7,571 nt of DNA. Source: Halanaerobiaceae bacterium. Its GTDB lineage: Bacteria > Bacillota > Halanaerobiia > Halanaerobiales > Halarsenatibacteraceae. The position numbers and the translations under genes were made by a program. Below the pieces are notes generated by a model. The model saw nothing but the letters and a program-made list of their open reading frames with translations. It had not been told where the DNA came from and ran no database searches. Positions 1 through 5,155 of the stretch are shown in pieces (position 1 is the first letter of the stretch; each line of letters starts with the position of its first letter). The stretch is from positions 1-7,571 of the forward strand of contig PWHA01000198.1 of NCBI GenBank assembly GCA_003554685.1. Direction: 5' to 3'.

Positions 1-14
1 CCCGTCTTTTTTTT
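1..14 (+). terminator. 3' end of an upstream Rho-independent terminator (partial)
   Basis: The window opens with CCCGTC followed directly by eight T, which is how the 3' arm and U-tract of an intrinsic terminator look. The matching 5' arm would lie left of the window, so this is only a likely terminator for an upstream + strand gene. The same bases (2-8, CCGTCTT) can also pair with AAGACGG at 31-37, so an attenuator role in the leader of the next gene is an alternative. Confidence 0.4.
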
Positions 15-90
15 ATCTGGTCACCTTGATAAGACGGCGAGCTAATGGTGAAACCGGCCAGAGGATAAGAGAAAAACAATTAAACCCAAT

Positions 91-97
91 GAGGAGG
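91..97 (+). promoter_or_regulatory. Strong ribosome binding site fixing the start of the first gene
   Basis: GAGGAGG lies 9 bases before the ATG at 107, the best Shine-Dalgarno match in the window. It selects ATG 107 over an in-frame TTG at 26, which would put 27 mostly charged and polar residues before a perfectly good signal peptide. A strong site fits a product needed in quantity. I see no convincing -35/-10 pair in bases 15-90. Confidence 0.85.
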
Positions 98-106
98 AAC
101 AAAAAA

Positions 107-871
107 ATGAAAAAAGTTATGGTACTGTTGATTATGGTCGCTATGGTTTTTGGATTTAGTTTTTCTGCATTGGCCATTCCCCCAATGCCAGCTGTTAATT
201 TAGCCCCAGAATATCTGAATGTAAGAGCCTTGATTGCTCCTTATGCTACTTTAAATGTCATCTATCCGGATAGTATCTTTGTTGATCCAGCTCAAGCTCT
301 CATGACAGAAGTTTGGCTTACACCTGAATGGGGAATTTATGCAAATGATGGCACAATTTTTGGTAATATGATGCAAGAAGCATTTCCCGGTGTTCCAATT
401 GTTCACACAGGACAATCTGTTGGTGCTACAGAAAGTAACCTTGCTACAATAGAAGTAGGAACTAACACTCCAATATTTATCTATTACGAATGGCTCCCTG
501 GCACAACCTGGATGGATGATGTCAATACTATTTTGGCAGTCCATGATAGAACAAGTAATCTAGCTGTTCAAGATGATTCTGGGCATGCAGCAGCAGTAGG
601 ACAGACAGATTTTGCCTTTAATCATGCTAATGTTGCAGCTTTATTCCCCAATTCAGCTGCTGGAGGTTATGTTGGGGTTTTTGGAGACGCTCCTGGTGCA
701 GCTATGGCAATAGCTGATAATACTAGCGTTTTACAAAACTTTCAAGTATGCGTAGAAAGAAGATATGAGTTAATCGTTGGATTTAAACTGGATAAAGTGA
801 CTCATGTTCCTGCAGGAGAATATAATGCTGAAGTAAGAGTTACAGTTTCAGATTTGGGTATAGTAATTTAA
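107..871 (+). CDS. Secreted putative surface/fibre subunit (254 aa)
   Basis: I do not recognise a named family. Seen: residues 1-23 are a clear Sec signal peptide (MKK, hydrophobic core, cleavage after SALA). The mature chain, about 231 aa, is rich in A, G, V, N and T, has no further membrane segment, and has a single cysteine (C215). It ends in an amphipathic strand motif, PAGEYNAEVRVTVSD (235-249). A GxY turn followed by alternating hydrophobic residues at the C-terminus is typical of beta-sandwich pilin-like subunits (spore coat U/CsuA-type or DUF4402-like). A similar motif, RAGEYRDIIMVTISG, occurs in the last + strand gene. It is first in the gene set, has the strongest ribosome binding site, and is followed by two hairpins that could limit read-through. 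Together this suggests an abundant exported structural subunit (inference). A generic periplasmic or surface protein is the alternative. The start is chosen on the ribosome binding site and signal peptide. Confidence 0.8.
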   Translation: MKKVMVLLIMVAMVFGFSFSALAIPPMPAVNLAPEYLNVRALIAPYATLNVIYPDSIFVDPAQALMTEVWLTPEWGIYANDGTIFGNMMQEAFPGVPIVHTGQSVGATESNLATIEVGTNTPIFIYYEWLPGTTWMDDVNTILAVHDRTSNLAVQDDSGHAAAVGQTDFAFNHANVAALFPNSAAGGYVGVFGDAPGAAMAIADNTSVLQNFQVCVERRYELIVGFKLDKVTHVPAGEYNAEVRVTVSDLGIVI

Positions 872-895
872 ACATTATTCAATTAATGTTTAAAT
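866..895 (+). repeat. Perfect 12-bp inverted repeat over the stop codon of the subunit gene
   Basis: ATTTAAACATTA (866-877) and TAATGTTTAAAT (884-895) are exact reverse complements around a 6-base loop, TTCAAT. The stem is almost all A/T and includes the TAA stop. It has no GC-rich core and no U-tract, so it is not a classical terminator. A weak 3'-end protecting hairpin or a protein-binding palindrome are possible. Confidence 0.6.
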
Positions 896-941
896 AAAGA
901 GTAACAAAATTAATTTTTACAAAGTACAGCTTTGACTAAAA

Positions 942-983
942 ATGAAAAGGAAGGTTTGCAATTTAATAAACCTTCCTTTTCAT
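942..983 (+). terminator. 16-bp perfect hairpin between subunit and chaperone-like genes (attenuator or processing site)
   Basis: ATGAAAAGGAAGGTTT (942-957) and AAACCTTCCTTTTCAT (968-983) form a perfect 16-bp stem with a 10-base loop. The downstream bases are AT-rich (AATATTAAAAATATTAT) without a clean T run, so termination is probably partial. Placed after the first, presumably abundant, product and before the less-needed assembly genes, it would suit differential expression by partial termination or mRNA processing. That role is inferred; the hairpin itself is certain. Confidence 0.65.
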
Positions 984-1007
984 AATATTAAAAATATTAT
1001 ATATGCC

Positions 1008-1013
1008 TGGGGG
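1008..1013 (+). promoter_or_regulatory. Ribosome binding site deciding the start of the chaperone-like gene
   Basis: TGGGGG at 1008-1013 lies 9 bases before ATG 1023. This is a moderate Shine-Dalgarno match. It favours ATG 1023 over the in-frame ATG at 942, which sits inside the hairpin arm, lacks a good upstream site, and would add 27 residues in front of a normal signal peptide. Confidence 0.65.
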
Positions 1014-1022
1014 CTATTTTCA

Positions 1023-2543
1023 ATGAATAAGAAAAAACTAATTTTTATAAATGTCACTTTTGTGTTTTTCTTTTTTTGTTTTTCGTTAAGTGTTTTTGGA
1101 TTTGGGGTGCAACCACTTTCAGTCAATTTAGAAATGAAGCCTGGTGAAGCTATAGAATTTGATTTAACTTTACTTGGTTTAGAAAGACAACAAGTGGTAA
1201 ACATTGATATTTATGAGTCAAGGCAAATGCTTAACGGTGCACTTTCATATATTTCCTCAGATGAATCTGACTATTCCCCTTTAGATTGGATTACAATTCA
1301 GAACAGAGCTTTAATACCGCCTAGGCAAAATCTATGGGTTCCAGTTAGAATAGAGGTTCCTTTGGATGCCGAGGGTTCCCATATGATAGTTGTCATGTTT
1401 CAAGAAGAAGATCCTGCCTTTGAGACAGGAATTCAAGTTTTAGTTCGATACGCTGTAAAGATTAATATTAATATACCTCAACCCTGGCTAAGAGAAAGAA
1501 TGGAAATTATTGAATTTAATTTTGGTCCAGACAATAGAAGCAAACCTCAATTAATGGCTCATATTAAAAATACTTCTGAACTTGCTTATGGCGTTTATGG
1601 GGAAGTTACTATTAGAGATGAAAGTAATCGTTTGGTTGAAAGAGTAGTCTTGAGGACAGCAGTTGGTAAACAAGGTACAATAGTTTATCCTAAATCTGAA
1701 GTTCAATTTAAAGAAGTAATAACAGCCCCACTTTTCCCTGGTGATTATGATTTGAGATTATTTATGCGTTATGCAGATGGCAAACAAGCTAGTCAAAGAA
1801 TCCAGATTAGCGTTGAAGATGAATATTTAACGCCCGAGACTCTGCGTTATTTAAATATAAGTTCTGAATTGATATCTGCAAACCTTAGAGCTGGAGGTGC
1901 AGATACCAGCATAATAGAGCTTTTTAATCAAACAGGTGAAGTCGTTAATTATCAGGTAGAATTGTTGGATAAATTTCCTGGCTATGAACGTTCTATTTTC
2001 ACAGAACTTGATTTTCAAATTAGACAAAGCGGACGAGATTTGATTCCATCCCGGGGAAGCGATAGATTAATGACAATGATTAGAGCCCCCAGGGAAGGTT
2101 CAGAAGGTGGTTATTATGGCATTCTTGAAATTAAAGTATTATCTCAGAATGGGGATTATCTTGAAACTCACTTAGTTGAGTTGGAAGCAATTGTCGGTAC
2201 TGAAAAACAAACAACACTGGAGTTTAGAGATCTTTCAGTTTTTCCTGATCCAGATGGATCTATAATGAGTCTCTCAGTTAGAAATACAGGAAATATTGCC
2301 TTTGCCCCCCGGGCAACAGCATATATATACAGTGAAAATGGCGAAATTATTCGTACAGTTACTCTGACTTTATCAGAGGATATTAATCGTATTTTACCTG
2401 CATTTTCTGGTTTTTTGGTGGGAGATTTTGAAAATATTTATGAGGGAATATATGAAGTTATGGTTAAAGCTGAACTGGCAGGAGACACTTTAGCAGAATC
2501 ACAATTTATAGTCGAAATCGAAGAGAATGGTGGTGATTTATAA
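1023..2543 (+). CDS. Secreted multi-domain beta-sandwich protein, pilus-chaperone-like (506 aa)
   Basis: Seen: a signal peptide (MNKKK, Phe-rich core, probable cleavage after SVFG, residue 26) is followed by four beta-rich domains that read as A-B-A'-B'. Domain A (about 27-155) begins FGVQPLSVNLEMKPGE and continues with a long hydrophilic loop, the DW at 88-89, and PPRQNLWVPVRIEVP. This order resembles the N-terminal immunoglobulin-like domain of periplasmic pilus chaperones and the DUF916-type domains of Firmicutes surface proteins. Domain B (about 158-265) carries IKNTSELAYG and PGDYDLRLFMRY. A' (about 276-393) and B' (about 398-500) repeat the plan: VRNTGNIAFAP and EGIYEVMVKAEL in B' match B. 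No C-terminal anchor or transmembrane helix is visible. Its size is about twice a classical chaperone. The stop is one base before the secretin start, indicating tight coupling. The likely role is a periplasmic chaperone or scaffold for the exported subunit (inference); a structural surface protein is the alternative. Confidence 0.78.
   Translation: MNKKKLIFINVTFVFFFFCFSLSVFGFGVQPLSVNLEMKPGEAIEFDLTLLGLERQQVVNIDIYESRQMLNGALSYISSDESDYSPLDWITIQNRALIPPRQNLWVPVRIEVPLDAEGSHMIVVMFQEEDPAFETGIQVLVRYAVKININIPQPWLRERMEIIEFNFGPDNRSKPQLMAHIKNTSELAYGVYGEVTIRDESNRLVERVVLRTAVGKQGTIVYPKSEVQFKEVITAPLFPGDYDLRLFMRYADGKQASQRIQISVEDEYLTPETLRYLNISSELISANLRAGGADTSIIELFNQTGEVVNYQVELLDKFPGYERSIFTELDFQIRQSGRDLIPSRGSDRLMTMIRAPREGSEGGYYGILEIKVLSQNGDYLETHLVELEAIVGTEKQTTLEFRDLSVFPDPDGSIMSLSVRNTGNIAFAPRATAYIYSENGEIIRTVTLTLSEDINRILPAFSGFLVGDFENIYEGIYEVMVKAELAGDTLAESQFIVEIEENGGDL
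2528..2535 (+). promoter_or_regulatory. Ribosome binding site of the secretin gene, inside the preceding gene
   Basis: TGGTGGTG matches the AGGAGGTG consensus at six of eight positions and lies 9 bases before ATG 2545. It overlaps the last codons of the upstream gene. An alternative in-frame ATG at 2527 would overlap that gene by 17 bases and has a poorer upstream site. Confidence 0.5.
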
Positions 2544-2544
2544 A

Positions 2545-3762
2545 ATGAAATATTTTGAAAAAAGTTTTTATAGAAATATATTTTTTAGTTTATTTCTTGT
2601 GAGTTTTTTGATTGTTGTTTTAACACCTCATGTCTGGGCTGAAGAAATAGCAGATGAGATACCCCTTGTTTCTTCCTTCTTTTTTGAAACTGATATTCGG
2701 GAAGCAATAAATGAAATCACCTTTATAACAGGGGTTAACATCCTCTATGATCAATCTGTTAGAGGATCAATCACTCTTGATCTTCAGGACATTCCCCTGG
2801 AAAAAGCTCTGGATATGATGTTCTTAACCGGAGGTTATGTTTATCAAAAAATTGATGATTTTTACCTCGTCACCCTGCCCGATCAGCGCAGCCCTAACTT
2901 TAAAAGCCTTTCCACCAGCGAGGTTTACTTTCTTAATTATACCACTTCTGCTGAGGTTGTCTCCCTCCTTCCTCCGTATTATAAGGATTATGTCCAGCGC
3001 AGCTCTCGCCGTGATAATATTATTACCATCACAGCACCTGAGCAGGTTGTGGAAGAAATTAAAGATTATATAAAGATGATCGATATTCCCGAAAAAGAAG
3101 TGTTGATTCAGGTTCATGTTACCGAGATTTCCACTGAGCTGTTACAGGAAAGAGGCGGGGATTTACTGGGATTTATAAAAGCTGATGCTGCTCTGCCTCA
3201 GGATAACTATTACCGTATGCTCTATGAAAGAGCTGGTTTTAAGTATCTTTTTGAAAGAGATTTTGGCAGTCTGGAGGGAAGATTAAAATTCCTGGCTCAG
3301 ACCGAAGATGTTAGTATTGAAGCCAATCCCCGCATCCTGGTTAACGACAGAGCTACCGCTAATTTATTTATTGGAGAAGAACAGGTGATTTTTCTGGAGC
3401 CTGCCAATGCTCCTGCCCGTCTGGAAAGAGTTAATGTTGGGGTTGATGTCCGGGTTACTCCCCAGATTATTAATGATGAAATTATCCGTCTTAGAATCAA
3501 TCCGGACTTAAGTCATTTTAGTGAGGAAAGACAGGATAGACTGGTTGTTAAGCGCAGTGAACTGGATACAACTGTTTTTGCTAAAAATGGAGAAGCTCTA
3601 ACTCTGGCAGGTATGACAATGAGCCGGGAGACTGAGTTTACAAGCGCAGTTCCGGTTCTTGGCAATATTCCGCTGTTGAGATGGTTTTTCCGGGAAGAAA
3701 CTGAAAGAAAATCAGAACGTGAGCTGATTATTTTTCTAACTGCAGAAATTGTTGGGAAGTGA
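2545..3762 (+). CDS. Compact secretin, T2SS/type IV pilus-like outer-membrane pore (405 aa)
   Basis: Secretins form gated multimeric pores in the outer membrane. Seen: signal peptide 1-32 (cleavage after HVWA). An STN/N0 domain spans about 43-113 (FETDIREAINEITFITGVNI, then a GSITLDLQDIPLEKAL-type motif). An N1 ring-building domain spans about 125-183 (VYFLNYTTSAEVVSLL, then IITITAPEQVVEEIKDYI). The secretin domain spans about 184-403, with VHVTEIS, ANPRILVNDRATANLFIGEE, VRVTPQI, and the family signature VPVLGNIPLLRWFF (369-382) followed by ERELIIFLTAEIV. All core parts are present but the protein is short. PilQ and GspD are usually over 600 aa; here there is one N1 domain, no AMIN domain and no obvious C-terminal pilotin-binding tail. 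It sits between the chaperone-like gene (1 base) and a second secretin-like gene (4 bases), so it is surely part of the same unit. What it exports is inferred to be the neighbouring subunits. Confidence 0.93.
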   Translation: MKYFEKSFYRNIFFSLFLVSFLIVVLTPHVWAEEIADEIPLVSSFFFETDIREAINEITFITGVNILYDQSVRGSITLDLQDIPLEKALDMMFLTGGYVYQKIDDFYLVTLPDQRSPNFKSLSTSEVYFLNYTTSAEVVSLLPPYYKDYVQRSSRRDNIITITAPEQVVEEIKDYIKMIDIPEKEVLIQVHVTEISTELLQERGGDLLGFIKADAALPQDNYYRMLYERAGFKYLFERDFGSLEGRLKFLAQTEDVSIEANPRILVNDRATANLFIGEEQVIFLEPANAPARLERVNVGVDVRVTPQIINDEIIRLRINPDLSHFSEERQDRLVVKRSELDTTVFAKNGEALTLAGMTMSRETEFTSAVPVLGNIPLLRWFFREETERKSERELIIFLTAEIVGK

Positions 3763-3766
3763 GAAT

Positions 3767-5041
3767 ATGAATCCTATTAAGATAATTTCAACCTGTTTAT
3801 TAATCCTGGTAATTGTTTTATTAACTGCCAGCCCAATAAAGGCTGATAATGGTGTTTTGCTGGAGGGAAACTCTTCAGATATTTTCCTGGTTGAGTATCA
3901 GCTTGAGATAATTAGAATTGACGAGGCTGACTGGCAGAAACTCGGTTTACAGGGATTAAAATTTGAACTTGACATGCAGGATCTCTTTTCTCTAATAACA
4001 GCCAATAATTTGCTAGAAATTGCTGGTATTGGCAGCCGAGCTTTAGTTCAACTTGAAGCCTATCGGACGGAAGAAATTGTTAGAACTGTATCCAAACCTG
4101 TTCTCGTAACTGAATTAACACAACCTGTAAGTTTCAAAATTTCAGAAAAAATTATTGAGCTTGATAATTCTCTGCCGGGCAGAAAATTAACTCATGATCA
4201 AATTATGTATCTCTCTCTACTTCCGGAAAGACTGGATCCTGAGGGACGAATTTTAACAGAGTTAGAATTTAACACCGGGGGCACTTCTGCAGTTGAAACA
4301 AAATTTTGGAGTGAAAAGAATCAAATGCGTTTAATTGGCATTATTACCTGGAACCGTGACACAGCACTTAGTGAGTCATGGGCAGAAGGGAGCAGAAGCG
4401 AGGTAGCTACCTTTGCTCTTTATTTAACCCATAATCTGATAAATATTGATCACGAAAGGGAAAGTAATATAATGACCATGGATGGGCTTAACAGGCTTCT
4501 CTGGGCGCAGCCTTCTATTATCAGCAACTATCCCGGATATATTGAGATACTATCCCCTCCTGAATTTGATCTGCTTTTGTTAAATCAATCTCGGGGACTG
4601 GCTCTGGAGATGACAATTAAGAATATCTTACAACCAGTAATTTTTATTGGAATTGATGGCATAGCATATGAGGATTTACGGCTTGGTTTTAGGGTTATGA
4701 GAAACAGAGATAAAGATTCAAATCAGCTTGAATTTGCTCCAGTTTTAAATGAAAGAGTCTTCTTTGATCCCTATCTAGAAATCTTTGCCGCATACTATCC
4801 ATTTTTTTATAATATGAGCAGGGCTGAATTCATTCTGGAATCTGCCTATTCTCTGGGATTGACTCTAAAATATCACCCCCTTTCTGCCCGGATTAAGTAC
4901 AGCTCCAATCTCGGATCCAGTGAATTACAGTTGATGCTGGGATATAGTTTGAGCAATTCAGTAACTGTCCTGGCCGGGGTTGAAGGTAGCAGAGAAGAGA
5001 TTGATAGATACATCGCTGGAATAAGGGTAAATTTTAAATAA
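3767..5041 (+). CDS. Degenerate secretin-like protein with barrel-like C-terminal domain (424 aa)
   Basis: No named family is recognised. Seen: signal peptide 1-26 (cleavage after PIKA). Residues about 38-225 can be laid over the secretin core of the upstream gene. FLVEYQLEIIRIDEADWQKL corresponds to its VLIQVHVTEI segment, GSRALVQLEAYRTEEIVRTV plus SKPVLVTELTQPVSFKISEK to its LKFL to ANPRILVNDRATANLFIGEE block, MRLIGIITWNRD to LTLAGMTMSRE, and SRSEVATFALYLTHNLI to SERELIIFLTAEIV. The signature loop VPVLGNIPLLRWFF has no counterpart. Residues about 330-424 alternate aromatic and aliphatic with polar residues and short turns (LGLTLKYHP, ARIKYSS, LQLMLGYSL, VTVLAGVEG, RYIAGIRVNFK), as in outer-membrane beta-strands. 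The ATG at 3767, 4 bases after the secretin stop with GGGAAG upstream, is chosen over a TTG at 3749. Likely an outer-membrane partner of the secretin (inference). Confidence 0.72.
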   Translation: MNPIKIISTCLLILVIVLLTASPIKADNGVLLEGNSSDIFLVEYQLEIIRIDEADWQKLGLQGLKFELDMQDLFSLITANNLLEIAGIGSRALVQLEAYRTEEIVRTVSKPVLVTELTQPVSFKISEKIIELDNSLPGRKLTHDQIMYLSLLPERLDPEGRILTELEFNTGGTSAVETKFWSEKNQMRLIGIITWNRDTALSESWAEGSRSEVATFALYLTHNLINIDHERESNIMTMDGLNRLLWAQPSIISNYPGYIEILSPPEFDLLLLNQSRGLALEMTIKNILQPVIFIGIDGIAYEDLRLGFRVMRNRDKDSNQLEFAPVLNERVFFDPYLEIFAAYYPFFYNMSRAEFILESAYSLGLTLKYHPLSARIKYSSNLGSSELQLMLGYSLSNSVTVLAGVEGSREEIDRYIAGIRVNFK

Positions 5042-5073
5042 AGCTTTTTCACCGGTAGAAGATGTCCCCAGGA

Positions 5074-5110
5074 TTTGGTCAGGCTGCTTTCAATTAGCAG
5101 CCTGACCAAA
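5074..5110 (+). repeat. Perfect 15-bp hairpin between fourth and fifth genes
   Basis: TTTGGTCAGGCTGCT (5074-5088) and AGCAGCCTGACCAAA (5096-5110) pair perfectly around a 7-base loop, TTCAATT. It is GC-richer than the surrounding DNA and would be very stable. No T-tract follows on either strand, so it is not a standard intrinsic terminator. An mRNA processing or stabilising element, or an operator, is more likely. It occupies most of the 114-base gap before the next gene; I see nothing else clear there. Confidence 0.65.
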
Positions 5111-5138
5111 CAGCAGTTGAAATTTTGCAGGCTATAAC

Positions 5139-5146
5139 AGGAGAGG
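5139..5146 (+). promoter_or_regulatory. Ribosome binding site deciding the start of the fifth gene
   Basis: AGGAGAGG abuts the first ATG (5147) with no spacer, but stands 9 bases from the in-frame ATG at 5156. The latter spacing is normal, so translation most likely begins at 5156 (MLNKTR), dropping three residues from the longest reading. Confidence 0.7.
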
Positions 5147-5155
5147 ATGATTAAA

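Noticed and set aside
15..90. Cyclic-di-GMP or cobalamin riboswitch in the leader (GGTGAAACC with GGCC)
   Set aside because: Only short resemblance; the conserved GEMM core (GGGACGCAAAGCC) and the cobalamin box are absent.
26..106. Longer first gene starting at TTG 26
   Set aside because: It would put 27 mostly charged and polar residues before a clear signal peptide and ignores the ideal GAGGAGG site 9 bases before ATG 107.
251..544. Minus-strand open frames inside the + strand genes (also 980-1204, 2824-3117, 3297-3500, 4873-5166, 5657-5896)
   Set aside because: No ribosome binding sites, unlikely compositions, and each is fully explained as the shadow of a well-supported gene.
982..1000. 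ATAATATT/AATATTAT inverted repeat as an operator or a -10 region
   Set aside because: Only 8 bp in very AT-rich DNA and no properly spaced -35 element; expected by chance.
942..1022. ATG 942 as the start of the second gene
   Set aside because: It lies in the 5' arm of the 16-bp hairpin, has no good ribosome binding site, and delays the signal peptide by 27 residues.
1023..3850. Lipoprotein signals at the early cysteines of genes 2 and 4 (FFFFC, IISTC)
   Set aside because: Neither matches a lipobox at the end of the hydrophobic core; both cysteines fall inside it and standard cleavage sites lie downstream.
1023..5041. Classical chaperone-usher operon
   Set aside because: No roughly 800-aa usher is present; the outer-membrane component is a secretin.
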